Shown: positions 23,660-37,300, counted from the first letter of the stretch. The stretch is DNA of 64,000 nt from Pyrocephalus nanus (GCA_038380795.1 CM076280.1:9287501-9351500), one strand, 5' to 3'. Notes: generated by a model not told the origin, from the sequence alone. Made by a program: numbers and translations.

Positions 23660-23956
23660 TGTTATGGGACAGGGATATCGGAGAGGGACTTAGGACAAGG
23701 GTACAGGAACAGGATAAGGGGGAATGGCTTCACACTGACAGAGGGCAGGGTTAGATTGAATATTAGGAAGAAATCCTTCCCTGGGAGGGTGAGGAGGCCC
23801 TGATACTGGTTGCTCAGAGAGGTTGTGGTTCCCACTCCTGGAAGTGTCCAAGGCTGGAGCAACCTGGCCTAGTGGAAGGTGTCCCTGCCCATGGCAGTGG
23901 GGGGATCTACATAATCTTTCAGGTTCCTTCTAACCCAAATCATTTATGATTCTCTT
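23660..23956 (+). mobile_element. CR1 fragment, about 300 bp
   Basis: Plus-strand CR1: GGTTAGATTGAATATTAGGA, then AAGAAATCCTTCCCTGGG, GAAGTGTCCAAGGCTGGAGC, CCTAGTGGAAGGTGTCCCTG, and a TTCTAACCCAAATCATTTAT end that leads into ATGATTCT. 5'-truncated, with a preserved 3' terminal repeat. Confidence 0.92.
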
Positions 23957-24958
23957 GAAACTCTGGTGAGAAAACTGGTTGCAGCAGGGTCCCACTCTGT
24001 TCCTGCACCTTCCCAGGGGAAGGAGCAGGGTGCTGACATCCCTGGGTCTACAGGGTGCCTGGAGCTGAGCCGGGGCCCGTCCCCTGCCCTGGCTCTGGTA
24101 AATGCCCATTTGTAAATTAAGCTTTTTTAATTTCCTGCCCAAAAGCTTGATTCAACAAGCCCCAGGCAGCTGGTTAACCACGCTGGAAATGGAAATAGAA
24201 ACGTGGCTCGTGGGCTGCACGTGTGGAAGGGGGTGGTGAGCTGGGGGTGGGGTGTGTGCCAAGTGGGTGGGATGGGATGGAGACCCGGCCAGAGCTTTTG
24301 CCTTTAATTGACAGTGTAATTCCAGTAAAACAGCAGCAGTGGGTGGAACACAGAAGCCAGTTTGGGAGTTGTTAATGCTTTTTTTAATGGGGTGGAGTTC
24401 CTTTAAGTCTTGGGCTCCTGTACCTGTGGGTTTCCTTTTTCACGTGGCTCAAACTCCCCCCTCCTTTGGGCTGACCAAACCCCCTCCTCTGGGTTTAGCA
24501 TTTTGATTAATTGCTTTCCACTGTCCTGGAAGGGAAACAGCCCCAGTGCATTTGAGATCAAGGTGTGCTCCGACAGACACCCCTGCACATTGTCCAGCAC
24601 TGCTTTGGTATTTTGGCAGAATTTGAATCCTGAGAGAAAGCACATAGGAATATTTAAGTTTTTGATTTCTAGCCACTGGATTTTTCTGTTCTGAAGTCAC
24701 TCTTCTGGTGCAAAATAGATACTCCTCTGAAAAATAGCTAAAGCTTTAGAATCTTGATTTATCCTCCCTCATCAAAATACACCTTCAGTAGAAAACTAAG
24801 CCAACTCTTTCTCTTGCCCACCTAATCCAAGATCCTTTCCATAAACAACTTGCAAATGAATTTGCCAGCACAGCTCTGATCCAAGGCATCCAAAAATTCA
24901 ACACGAATTCCAGCTGATATCAAATGACTGGGAGCTGGGACTCGGTTGCTGATGATGC

Positions 24959-25000
24959 AATAGAACCATGGAATGGTTTGGGTTGGAAAGGACCTCGAAG
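24959..25000 (-). mobile_element. Short CR1 3' tip
   Basis: The + strand reads ATAGAACCATGGAATGGTTT and GGGTTGGAAAGGACCTCGAA, the complement of the last 40 bases of CR1. Only the 3' tip remains. Confidence 0.8.
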
Positions 25001-25439
25001 TGTGGTAGTGTGATGCTGATAGGGCTGGGGTGAGGCAGGAGCTGATGGCTTGTAGATTGTGTGTGTGTGTGGAGGGGACTGTGCCTGGTTTTGGGATGTT
25101 TAATCTTAGTGTTGGTATTCCCTGGAAAGATTTCTGCAGGTGGATGGGGCGGGTGACAGTGTGGGACCAGCAGAGCTGCTCTGTGTGTGACTCCATGGGA
25201 GAATCCTGCTGTGGGGCAGGGAACCTCTCTGGAAATGGCCCTTGAAAGGTTTTCCTGGGAAAGATCCAAGGCTGTCCATCCCCTGAGTGTGCATCCCCTT
25301 GGAAAGCTGCTGAGTCCTTGAAGGATAAGCTCTGTTTGCCCAGAGCCCTGGGCTGCAAACTCCTGCCTTTGCTGTTGTTTTGCTCCAGCCCGTTGGGTTT
25401 CCTGCTTTGTGTTACAGGGAGGGCAGATCCCTGAGAATC

Positions 25440-25620
25440 CCCTCGTCGTGTCTGCCCTCCAAAAAAACGACGCGAGGGCGGGAGGAGGAAGCTGCTTTCA
25501 TCCCGGCCGCTGCCTTTGGCACTCGCTGGCTGGTTCCTATCGGAAAACTGCTTGGAATGTTCTCTCACAGGGGTTTGCAGGGACCGGGAGAGGCACATTA
25601 TCACGTCTTGAGCACTTCGG
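25440..25620. promoter_or_regulatory. CpG-enriched block in intron 1 (candidate element)
   Basis: Against a CpG-poor intron this 180-bp block has a cluster of CpGs (in CCTCGTCGTG, ACGACGCGAGGGCGGGAGG, TCCCGGCCGC, CTATCGG, GACCGGGAG, TCACGTC and CTTCGGG), a GC box and a GGAATGTTCT motif that fits TEAD sites. It could be an intronic enhancer or minor promoter. This is inference from composition only. Confidence 0.35.
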
Positions 25621-25775
25621 GAGAAAGTCCCTCACTCTGCCTCTCTCAAATGTTTAAATTAAAACAGTCTGTCTTTCTGCAGCTCTTGGATGCTTTCCCT
25701 GCTGACCTCAGGAGCTGGGATGGGAGGAGGAGCAAACAGACCCAAACTGGCTCCGGCTTTTCTTCTCCCCCCCCC

Positions 25776-25795
25776 TTTTTTTTTTTTTTTTTTTT
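25776..25795. repeat. Homopolymer T20 following C9
   Basis: C9 at 25,767-25,775 runs directly into T20. Low complexity on the sense strand. Confidence 0.9.
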
Positions 25796-26184
25796 AAACT
25801 TCAGTCCTGATTACCCTGCAGGATGCAAAGCAAAAAAACAATAAGGGCCATATCTGCTCTGGAAACATCAATTTTTTCCCAGTGCTCTGTAATTAAGGAG
25901 CTATATCAGGAAGCAGTGGAGTCTTTCTGCACTGGAGGCTGTTGGCAGCTGCCACATCCCACACCGAGGGTTAAGTCCTCTGCTGTGTCTCACCAGCCCT
26001 TTCTTTTCCAACCACAGACATTCCCACAGCAGGGTCTGACTGTGAGATGTTCCCTGAGAGCAGAGAGAAGTGCTGGATTGGATCAGCCTGTTAATCCTAA
26101 AATGGGGGGAACAAAGCTGAGACACTTTGAAGCTTTGACAGCCATGCCCAAGGATGCTGGAGGTGACACTTTGTCTCTGTGCAG

Positions 26185-26265
26185 GGAATTCTTCTGCCCC
26201 AAGGGGTTGGACTTGATGATCCTTAAGGTCTTTTCCAACCTTAACGATGCTGTGATTCTGTGAAA
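26185..26265 (+). mobile_element. CR1 3'-end fragment
   Basis: Plus-strand CR1 tail: GGGGTTGGACTTGATGATCC, TTAAGGTCTTTTCCAACCTT, then a GCTGTGATTCTGTGA end carrying the octamer terminal repeat. About 80 bp. Confidence 0.88.
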
Positions 26266-26750
26266 GTCATCCCTGTGCCTGGGCCAGGGTTTTTGGGCTG
26301 ACCCTTCAATGCTTATGCTGAGTTTGGTCTTGGCCCAGGGCCCCGTGGCTGGGCAGGGATGGGATTTTTTGCCTTCTTGGATATGAATCAGGCTCTTGCA
26401 GCACTGTCCTGTTGCAGGAGCCCGTCTACGTGGAGCTGTGGGTGTATACAGGGCTGGGACCAGGCTTCTGTTGACTTTGGGAATTTAGGCAGTGAAGTAG
26501 CACAGCATCATCAGGCCTGAATCACAAAACCACCCTTCATCTCTTTCTACCACTGCTGTTGACTTGCTGCCTTCATTGCCCACAGGCCTGCATTTTTTTT
26601 TTGGCAGTTTATGCAGCATTTTACAGCCCTGCCTGGGATTCAGCACAGGAAAATGCAGTGGGATTTCTTGTGGCTGTGGGGGATAGGCATGGATTACACC
26701 AAGCTGATTCAGATTTTTTCCTATGAAATACGAACCAGAACCAAAACTGG

Positions 26751-26753
<3 letters not shown>

Positions 26754-26801
<48 letters not shown>
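26754..26801. repeat. Homopolymer T48
   Basis: Forty-eight uninterrupted T on the sense strand, the longest homopolymer in the window. No retrocopy body was recognised on either side. Confidence 0.92.
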
Positions 26802-26806
<5 letters not shown>

Positions 26807-28439
26807 GTGTGTGGAAATACCCATAAAGCACTTTGGGTTCCTCATTTGAAGGTTCTTCAAAAATCCACACCAATAAACTTGAAGATGCTCTGAAACAGAG
26901 ACAGAACACGAGTTAAAGATGTTGAGCCCATTCAGAGCTGCTGAGCAGCTCAGCGTGTTTCCCTCCCTGCAGCTCCTTCTCCAGAGCCTTGGCCAGACAA
27001 GCCGGGGCCCTCCTTGCCCTGGGGACGCTCATCCCAAATAACGAACAGCCCTGCTGCTAAAAGGAGCACAATTCCTGCAGCCTGGAAATAGCTGAGTCTC
27101 TGCTGCTGGAGCAGAGCTGCCCTATTTGTGGCCTGGGACTCAGCTTTTTATGCTTGAAGCTGAAACATCTGCTTTCGGGGGAGGGAAATGTGCTGCAACT
27201 TCGGTTTAGCTCAGGAACCCTCGTGGGATTTGGGGCCCCTTGTACCTGCCCCTGTTGGGACTTTGTGGGGTCAGGTTGGTTATTTTTCTGAGGGTGGCAA
27301 AATGCCCAAACTCATAGGAAATTTTAGTCCAGTGAAAAGGCTAAAAATAGATGTGGGAGATGAGAGGGAGCTTCTATGAAACTGAAATGGGAGGTTGAGC
27401 ATCAAAAGGTCCAGGAGTAGCCCCAGGAAATGGATTTGGGGGAACAGTTCTGCTTCAAAACACTTTGCATCCCATTTTAGGGAGCCAGGAATGGCAGTGC
27501 AGGGTTAGTGCAGGCCAGGTGGGTTGTGCCTGTGCAATGTCAGTCAACACGGGATTAAACAAGGCATGTGGAAAATTCTAAGTAAAGCCTAGTGAGAAAT
27601 AACCACTGGGGAGCTCAGGAGGAGAAATATCCTGCTCTAGACAAGCCCCAGTCCTCATCTGTGCCCCTGGAAGCCATGGATCCATCCAAGTGCTGGATCA
27701 ACAGTGTCCTGTCACCTGTAAAACCCCCCAGAGCCAGTGGAGGGAGAGAGGGATGCAGGGCAGGAGCTGCTTTGAATGGACACAGTGGTGAATTTGACCC
27801 ACAATACCCTGGGGTTTATATTAAATTATTCTGTCATCTGTGCATGGTAGTGATGGGTTTGCAACTGGATCTTCTTTGCTTGTATCCTGATGGTTTTGAC
27901 AGGAATGGGCAGAAAGAGTCAGGATGGTGCTGGAGAAGGGCAGAGTTCTTTCTAAACTCAGGGGTTTGAGTCTTGCATGCAGCTGGTGGTATATTTTCTA
28001 GGATGTCTGTCTTAATGTCAAAGGGAATGTCTCCTCCCATCTCCTTGCTCTGGGGTAGATAGCTCAGCGTGCTGCTGAAGGGAAGAGGACCATGCTGTAA
28101 GTGACCTCTTTGCACTTGAAGGGCAAAATTCGCCTTCCTCTAGCTCTGAAAAGTCTGTCTTCCCGTTGACTTAGAAAGGAGGGAATATAAAATGCACACA
28201 GATTGCTTTTAAGCTCTTGGTATCCTCCAGCATGAAGTTCTTCATATATTGCTTATTTTAGTGATGGGGAGAGTATCAACTTATAAATCAGCCTTCCTAA
28301 AATATACTGATAACTCAGCGTTTGCCTTGTCTCCAGCTCCCCAAATATTCCCTTGCCTCATTTGGCTCCTTTCACTCCTCGACGTGCCTTTTGCTCCTCT
28401 GTGCTGAGTGGTGCCGGGCTGTGCTTGTCTGCAGCGACT

Positions 28440-28640
28440 GAGGCCTCCATGTGTCATTTACCTTCCCTCCCCATATGTAAAAACACCAAACATCACTTAC
28501 ACACATTCACGAGCAGCTGCACAAGTGATTGGAAGTGTCAGCATGCGCTCTTCCAGATGGTGGAAGCATGTTCCTTCCTTCATTTATTTCGAATGTCAAA
28601 CTCAATGAAATTAATTACTGCCAGACTCAAAGTGACGGAG
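28440..28640. promoter_or_regulatory. Candidate non-coding regulatory block, intron 1
   Basis: This stretch has no repeat signature and carries motif-dense, AT-balanced sequence: AGCAGCTGC (E-box), GTGATTGGAAGTG (inverted CCAAT-like), CATGCGC, TCCAGATGGTGG and AAATTAATTACTG (homeodomain-type). It resembles vertebrate conserved non-coding elements in style. Whether it is conserved cannot be seen here. Confidence 0.25.
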
Positions 28641-29040
28641 TGATTCTTGTCTCAGTTTCACCAGTGAAGCTGCACAGTCCCAGAGCAGGAGGCTCCAGGA
28701 GTTGAAATGCAGCCACTAAACTGTGACCCCTGAGCAGTGGAAAGATTTGGATCTGCAGCAGGATGACCTTTTTTTTTTTTAATTGGGTTTTATGGGGGAG
28801 AAAATGGGTTTGGGCTGGATAGGGAGGAATGTCATGGTGGGTGAAAGATGAATTTTGTCTTGGATTTCTTCTCTGCTCTGTGTGGCAGGAATGCAGCAGC
28901 TTCCCTGGGAAGTGCCTTGCTGTTATCCTGCTTATTCCTGCAGCTTTGGTATCCTGACATCTCATGGCACTCCAGCGAGCTCTGTACCTACCCTTAATCT
29001 CTTGCTCTTCTTTATTTGTAAGAAAATGATGTGGATTTTT

Positions 29041-29121
29041 TTATTTTGTGCTTTTTTTTGTTTGTTTCTTTGTTTTTGTGGGGTTTTGTTTGGTTTTGGG
29101 TTTTTTGTTTGTTTGTTTTTC

Positions 29122-29160
<39 letters not shown>
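29041..29160. repeat. T/G-rich tract ending in T37
   Basis: About 120 bases of (GTTT)n-like sequence, ending in T37 at 29,124-29,160. It is followed about 60 bp later by a CR1 tail. Confidence 0.9.
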
Positions 29161-29162
<2 letters not shown>

Positions 29163-29217
29163 TGTGTACAAATGTTGTTTTAAGTTTTCAGGCTCTTTGG
29201 TGATAGAAATCATCCAA

Positions 29218-29280
29218 AAAAGTTTGGACCAGATGATCCTGGAGGGTGCCTTTAAACCCGGTGTTCTATAATTCTGTGCT
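29218..29280 (+). mobile_element. CR1 3'-end fragment
   Basis: Plus strand: GTTTGGACCAGATGATCCTG, then GTTCTATAATTCTGTG, the CR1 terminal block with its octamer repeat. Short and degenerate. Confidence 0.75.
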
Positions 29281-31227
29281 AATAACTGTAGAAGTTGGGC
29301 AGTCAAGGGGAAGTCGCTCTGGTCAGATCCTGGCAAAGCTCCAGGGGATAAACACTGGATTTGGGTGCCCAACTTGAGGCAGGGAAGGACTGAATGTTGG
29401 CCTAAACAGCTGTGAATGAAAGCTCTGAGTTCTCTGCACACTTGGAATTTGGGGTGGAGGAGTCTCAAGACAGTCCTGTTGCAATGGAAGCAGGAACAGA
29501 AAAACTCTTGGTTGCTGCTGTTTCACTGCCTGGCTGTGTTTGCACTGTGGCTGTCCTGGTTCTGGGAACTCTGCAGAGCTCCAGGGAGTTGCTTGGAATT
29601 TTGTGCAGCCCCTGGGTCAGAGACAGAGCTGAGAGGTTTCCCAGGAACAATAACTCTGCCTGTATTTTAACATGTTTATTTTTCACCCTGTGTTTTCCTT
29701 CATACAAAATAAGCGTGGTCTTGTAAGAGCTTTTTCTAGATAATTCTTTGTAATGCATTTCTGATGTCCTTATTCCTCCTTTCCAAAGACACCTTGCAGA
29801 CACTTTTTAAGCAGAGTTTGCCACTTACTTTAGGGAAATAGTTACCAGAGAATCTCTAACTGTGCCTAATTCAGGATTCCCCATTTTTAACCCCACATTC
29901 CCAACACCCCTCAGAATGTTCTCTGGGCTGATACTTTCTCTTCCTCAGTGGCCATTTTTTTCCAGTGTCTCTCCCAAGACTATCTGAGCCTTCCACAGCC
30001 AGAAAAATAAACAACCCCATCTCCTTTTGCCCTCTATTGTTCCTCTCTTTTGTGCTAAGTACAGTAATGCCTCTGAGCTACCCCAGGGCTCCCTGGTTCC
30101 CATGCTTCCCCATCCCTCTCACAAAGGACCTCTTTTCTCCCTCCCTTCTGGGTGTTTGGGGCTCTGCAAATACGTGCCAGCGACCCTTTGCTCTGTATGA
30201 AAATAGCCCCTGCCTTTTTGTAGCTGTCACTTATTCTTGCTCCTTTAATTAGACTTGATCCTGCTTGTATTTTTTTTTTCCCTTTGACCCTTCCATTTTA
30301 CTGCAGGGAGTAAGTTTTTTGGGAGGTTTTTCAGCTCCCTTTCTACCTGTGCCTACTCATCTGTACTGGCTCACACAAGTCTTCTCTCTTTAGATTAAGT
30401 TGGATGGAACTTTAATTGCAGGACTCCAAAACTTTCCCAGATATTTCCTACTTGTGTGCTGTGAGGCTCCCCTGGGGTGGGATTGCACACTTGTAGTTCA
30501 GATTATCTTTCCATCTGCTTTTGCCTAAAGCTGGCAGCTATTGGAGTGACTCCCTCAAATTCTTGCCTCTGTGGATATTTTAATACTTCCATCATCATTG
30601 AATGTGAAATATTCGTACTTAGTGGCATCTTCATTCATCCTGGCTGGCTGCTTTTCAAGGATCACAGCCAAACAAAGGACCTGACAGCTCCTCATGCTCC
30701 GACTGTCACGTGCTGAGACTTTTCTCTGTGTGAAGGATCTTTCCCTGCAATGAATTCCCCCTTCTGATGGGATTTCAAGGGAGTGGTGCTGATTTACACC
30801 ACGTGAGGATGTGCTCTGTGCTACCTGGCTGTGCACAGCTGAGCTGTTTTCCCATCTCATCAATGTCTCATTACTCCAAAATCCTTCTCCTGCTGCTGAT
30901 CAAAGCTCAGGCACAGATTTAGCTGGAAAAGCATTTCCAGCTCTGTTTTCAGTGACCACCCTGGAGTGCAGGCTGGAGCAGCATCCTCAGCCACCTGACT
31001 AAATTAGGATGCACAGCCACACAACGCTCATCCTGTCATCCAACTTCTTTGGAACATCTCTGCAGATCCAGCTTCATCCCCTGCCAAAATTAATGCCTCC
31101 TCCCCCCTCTGCCTTCCCCTCCTCAGCTGCCTGTGCTGCTGCCTTGGGTTGCTACCTGTGATGGCTCCTGCCACACACAGTGGATGTGAGATGGACTGGC
31201 TGCTTTTCCAAATTCATCTTGGAGCCA

Positions 31228-31355
31228 GCTGTTATAGGATCTTTTTAGGTTGGAGAACACCCCTAGGATCATTGAGGTCAACCCAGCCAAGCCCACCACT
31301 AAACCACGTCCCAGAGCACTCTGTCCTTCCAGAGCACTCCTGTACATCCCTTTGC
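31228..31355 (-). mobile_element. CR1 fragment
   Basis: On +: TAGGATCTTTTTAGGTTGGA, GATCATTGAGGTCAACCCAG, CCAAGCCCACCACTAAACCA, then GTCCCAGAGCACTCTG. This is the complement of a CR1 3' region. Confidence 0.85.
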
Positions 31356-34300
31356 CTTGGGAAGGGTTTTTTCATTCTGGATTTGTCTGGATGATGCTTT
31401 TGTTGGTTTGAGTGGAAGGTTGTGCTTGGCAGAGAACAGTCTTGTGTCCTGTCTAACCATGGTGGTTTCTGAAGTGAAAAAATACTTGGAGATGTTGTAG
31501 GGTATCTCCAGGAGCAAACCTGAAGAGTTTCCCACAGGCTGTGCACGGATGGAAGTGGCCAACAGCTGCTTTGTGGGGACACTGTGTGAGCAGATTCTTG
31601 CCCAGGAACAGCTTTGGGGTTCTGTTAAAAACTATTAAAGGGCAATAGGGTGAGTTAGTGCTCATCCTCAGGGACGACTGACATGTCTTTACAGGGCTCT
31701 GCTGAAGGCTCTGGAAGCTGAGGCAGGTTCTGTGTGCTCAGAGGGAAGGTTATGGTGCCTTTGGGACTGAACAGCAGTGGCTGAAAAACTTCCAGTTTAA
31801 GGCTTATAAAGCACATGCTTAATTAACACTTAATGTCTAACACGGGTGATTAAGGGGAAGTCTATTGGCTGGGCAAGTCAGGATGGCCTGATGTTCAAAG
31901 CTGTAGATGAACTGTCTCTTCATCTCTCTCTGACTGCTGTGCCCTTGCTCAAGGTATTATTATGCTTCTGATAACGAAAGAAAAGGAAAATTAACAAGAA
32001 ATGCTGTGAGCCTTTAAAACAAAATCAGGGATAATGTGAAGGAAAATGTCTTGTGCCACGAAGAGAACAGTTTAAGAAGTGGTTAATATGTCAGAGTATT
32101 GGTTTCTTTGCTGCTTTTTACTCATCTGGTTTTTACCTGCTGCATTTTTGCACCCTTTGGAGGGGTGAGAATGGTGTGGGCTCTGCCTGTGCTGGAGCTG
32201 AGACATGGGTAGAATACACATCAATACCAATCTCTGCTTAGTCCAACGAAGTGGGATTGATCCTTTGAAGGCAAAAGGCTCTTGGGAGACTGCAGAGCTC
32301 AGTGCAGGAGCAAATGTTTCCCAAATGCAAAGTTTTTTTTGCTTACAGCCTGAGAAAAGGTGTCCTGAAGGTAGAACTGCTGAAATACAAATTCCTTTTC
32401 TTACCTGCAGAAAGAAATGGGACAGTGATCACCACCTAAGCTGAATATTGCAGGAGGAAATCTGCAGTTAATTCCATGCATTAGCTGGAAAGGAACGAGC
32501 AGCAGAAAATATATTTTCATAGTTTTTTTTTATTGGAGCTTTGGGACTGGTTCATGAGAAGGTTACCTGATATTTATTATCTGCCTCTTTACTAGGAGAG
32601 AGCACTAACTGGGTTAAATGGGGTTTGTAGTGATCAAGTTTTCCCTGGGAATGCAGATAGAGGGTCACCTTCCATCAGCATCCCAGGAACATCTTGCACA
32701 GGGACTTGTTGGGCCAAGGAACCAGCGATGATGAACCAGGTCTTGGCCCTGCCTCCTGACTGGGAAGGCAGCAGCTCCCAACACAGCATTTGCTGTTGTC
32801 TTCCTGTCTCCAGGTCTGTCCTGGGGGTGGAAAGATCAACAGGAGAGGTGAGGAATTTCTCTTACTGACCTAGTTCAGTTCTATGACCCTGACATGCTCT
32901 GATGGACTATGCTGCTTCCAGTAACTTGAATCCCATTCAAAAGGCCTCAGAAGCACAACAAAACCGTGAGAAAAGAGAAGGAAAAAGATATTTAGGAAGT
33001 GATTATGTATTTCAGTCACCCATTGCTGGATACCAGCTCGTGGGGGGAGTGAGATGGACAATCCTTGGAGCTACATCTGGAAAATGAGGAGCAAAAATGG
33101 TCACTGGTCCCTCCCTGCACACTGAGCAAGGCAGGGATGGGAATGTCATGTTGTATCTCTTTTTCTTGGCAGATTTGGCAAAACTGGAAGGGATTTAGGT
33201 ACCAGCAGCTGAAGCAGTGATGGGGGCTTGGTGGCTGGACTTGCAGGGACTCAGTGAAACAGGTCAGCAGGAGAAGGTCTTCTCCAGAGGGTCAGGAGCA
33301 TGAAGGGATTTAGGTGTTGAACTGTTTGCTCAGGCTGGTGAATCTGAGAGCCAAGTGTCTGAGCCAGGTCACAGGGAAAGAGACTCTGAAGGGACCTGTC
33401 TGGGGGGGACATTTACAGCTTCTGCACTAGCACAGTGGGAAAAATGCCCAGAAGGAAAATTGTCCTGGCAGGACACTGCAGAGCAGCAGATCCCTGGCTC
33501 TTGCAGCTTGTCCTCTGCTGTCACTGCCTCTGCTGAGCTCCCTGTTGAAGTGTGATCCCTGGCGAGAAGCTGGAGGTGGTGTCACCAGTTTGGTCCCTTT
33601 CCAGCAGGTGAAAGAGGCAGTTTTAATAAACTGGATTGATGAGAGGAGCCTGCATGTGCAGGGAGCCCCAGGGATCTCCATCAGTGTGACTGGAAGCTGC
33701 ACAGAGGGCTCTGAGGAAACCTCTGGGTTGTTTCTTGCTGCAATGCAGGAGTGGGTTTCCTGATCTTCCACTTCACCAGTGGGCTTGAAACCTCACCCTG
33801 AAACTGGGTTGTGCACACTTTCATTCTCAGTAAAGAACCACCCCAAGGACCTTGTCCTGCATTTGTCTTGCTCTTTCTGTGCTCAGTTTATTGCTTTTAG
33901 CCACTTTGTGTTTAGATGCTACAGTAGGACTTGAGAATTGAGATCCAAGCTGGGTGTGGATTCAGGGAAAGGCTCATCCCAAGAGCTGATGTGTGAAGCA
34001 GAGAGGCACAAAAATGACTCTTTCAGGGTCATAGCACAGGAACCAGCCACGAGTGGGCATTTCTGCCAGGAGACCTCGTACCCTTTCCCCATCAATTTTC
34101 CATTTCCCAGCACGTGGTCAGCCAGAGGCAGGAGCCAGCCCTCCTCCATCACCTCATCCCAGTCTGACAGTCCCCTCCCGATTTTCCCAGGGGAGCAGGA
34201 GGGCTGGGACAGCCCCAGTGCTGCCCATCACTCAAGCACCACTTCTCCCTCCCAGCAGCACTGACAAGGAGAACTCAGTGATTTTTTTATAACTGTCATT

Positions 34301-37300
34301 GGCCTCTAATTAGATGCTTGATGCCAAAGTAATGATAATAAAAGGCTCTTTATTTAAAACAAACCCATGTGAATAATTATGTAAATATTTGTCTGGGCCA
34401 GTGTTGGTTTGAGTCCTGGGAAAGCTTTTTGGATGAGTATCTTGGATATTTCTTCTTAGCTTTTATAGTAGCATATTTCAATTTAGATGCTATCTTTGGG
34501 TTTGAATTCTCCTTCGTGTATAATGGAAGACCTGAAATGACATCTGGGCTCTCAAGTGCAGCAGATATTTCCAGGAACAGTCAATGTACAAGTCACCTTG
34601 TAACCAGTTTGATAGGAAATATCTGAAAGGGGGAAAAAATGACTATGCAGCTGTGACCCAGATTATCTAAAATCAGTCCATGTCCCTGTGTGACTCATGA
34701 CACACCATCCTGACAGCTCTGGCTTTCACGGAAATGAAACCAGGATTTTATAGGGATATTGGTACATGATGAGCAAAAATCCATCAGCTCCTGGAACTGC
34801 AGTGAGAGATGAATTCTGGCAGTGGCTTTGCTGCCTCTAAGAGGGTTTGTATCCCATCACAGGTAGGAGGGACTGGTGATGAGTAATTAGCTCTGATTTG
34901 GCTCCTGATAGCTGTTTGTAATGGAGATGCTGCTCTGAGGGGGTTAATGGGTTGGCTTTCTCCCCTAATGACCGAGGATCAGAGATCACAAAGGTCTGTC
35001 AAGGCTGAACGGGAGTTTCTTGGCGTTCCCCTAATGCCTCTTGATGTGCTCAGTTAATGGTAACAAACCCCTGCCACCGTTACCAGGGATGGGTGGGGAA
35101 GGGATCCTGTGCTTTTAAAGCAGAACCATCAAACCACCAAAATGCGCCGTTTCTTAATTTGGGCAGAAGGGAAATACTCCCTGTACTCGTGTTTTATTTA
35201 TAATGGGACTGGAAATCGGAAAGGAATGGGAGCTGGAGTGTTGTGTTTGGATGAGCCTCTTCTGCATGTTTGAACATCAACAGATTATATATTATTCTAG
35301 CTGGTCCATGAAAAACCTCAATTGGCCTAAAGTAAAATAACACCCGTTCCCTAGTGATGTTAACAAAGAAATCCATTTAAACACCTAATTGGGAACAAGA
35401 TCTGCTGAATAAGTGTGGATTGGAACAGAGAAAATCAGTTTGATAATTCAAGGGGTGAATTTCTCCCTGCTCTAAGATGTCCCTTGAGAGCATCGCAGAT
35501 CCTTGTTGGGTTAAGGTGTTTGCTGAGAATGGATGGAACTCATGGAAGGGTTGTTAATTCAGGGCCCTGTCATCCTCCTGTTCTTCTTACCTTGAAAGCA
35601 GCAGCTGTGTCATGAAACCGTGGGTTATATAAACTCTGGGATTAATGCTCCTGAGAAAACTTGGGAAACACGCTTCGGAGACACTTTTCCTGAAATCAAG
35701 CAGATAATAATTTGAAATTTGCCTCCTGGCTGTGTTTTTGAGGAAAATCAGACACGAAATAAATGCTAAGAGTTAGTGGCTTTGAACACCATCTGAGAGA
35801 AAGAATCGGTTTTATGCTTCTTTCCCTGTGTCAAAATATTGACGTACACAGTGGTGCTGGAAGTAATTGTGCTGGGCTTTTTAAAATCACCCAATAAAAT
35901 ATTTAAAAAGAAAAATTACTTATGCTGGGTTCCATTAACTTCATAGAGAACTACAAACCCCACAGTGCATGAAAATGAGTCTTTAGCTTCTGAATTCCTC
36001 TGTGTTCTGGGAGCATCCCAGCTGGGCTACCTGGGTGTGGGGTGGTGCCCTGCAGGGAAGCCCTGGGTGGATTTGTTCCCTTTGAAGTGGGGATGGGACG
36101 TGCCAGCCATGGGAAGCTGCTCCTCAGCCTGACTGGAGCTGATTTACCCTGCTGGAAATGATTGTAATTGTGCAGGTGCTTGGGCTGATGTGTTTAATTA
36201 AACCCATGGCTGGGCAATGCACTTGCAGCACCATGACAGGAGTTAAAGGGCTGGCCATGGCTCTAGGGGAGGCTGGACAGAGGGTGCTATTCTAGGATGG
36301 ATCCTGTTCCCCAAAACTTGTATATTTTGGCTGGTTTTTTCCCCAGATTTATCGGTATAGCTGGCAAAAGATGCTGCTTGTCTTCTGTGTCCTCACACCA
36401 CAGCAGCTCCAGGCAGGGGTTTGGACACTCTGCTCCTCTTCAGCATCTCCCACTTTCCCTGAGTGCTGCTGGAAGATGCCAAGAGGGAATATAATCCTTT
36501 GCACTGCAGGGGAGAGAGTGGTCCCATTTTCCTTGGCACAAGCTTCCACTTAAAAAAAAATTGGCATTATGAGCTTGTTTAATAACCCTGAAGTGTCAAG
36601 AAGAGATGTGGTCTTGGCCATCCTGTGTGACTGCTCACATGTGTCCTGCTGTGCTTCCACGGCAGAGGAGGAGAAGGAAAAGCCTTGCCAATGGCTCACT
36701 GTGCTCCTAAACTGCCCTGACATGAACAAGGGCTGCTGGATGCTTGTCAGCATCCCAGATAGCAGGGCTGGGATTTCCTGGATGGAGGGCATGGCTGCAT
36801 AGGATGGCTCCAGCCTTGCCTGATGCAATTCCCATCCCATGTCTGTGAGTGCTCAGTGACATCCTTGGGATTCAGGGGGAAGGTCACCCCCATAAAACAA
36901 CCCAGAGCATTGCTTTTGCAGGAAAGTCACAGCTCAACTGTTGGAATTTGGTTTCTTGCTGGGAGGCTTCTGTTTGGGAGGTTTTGGGTGATGCCATGTG
37001 GACGAGGCCGCTGCCTCGATCCATGAATCCCTGGTTTCATCCAAAGGTGATGCCCTTGTTCTTGCTTCAGTGCCAGGGAGCTCTGGACACCAAAAGGAGG
37101 AAGGAAGGTGCCCTCTGATGTGCTGGAGCAGCAGGTTGGAGCAGATGGCAGCCCTGGCAGAGGAGGATGCTCACACTTGCTCTGACAAGCAGGCTGTTAG
37201 GTCAGGTCTCCCTGTATTGTTTCCCTTTCTCTGGGGGATGTTTATGCCAGTTTGATGTATCCTTGCAGGAATAACAAAAACTGGTTGCAAACCTTCTGTT

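Noticed and set aside
24822..25604. 260-codon open frame on the minus strand in intron 1
   Set aside because: No recognisable domain; it spans a CR1 tip and a CpG cluster, and other frames overlap it. Most likely chance, though RNA evidence could overturn this.
32850..32890. Possible CR1 tail (TTCAGTTCTATGACC)
   Set aside because: Only a few bases resemble the terminal octamer and the preceding CR1 blocks are absent.
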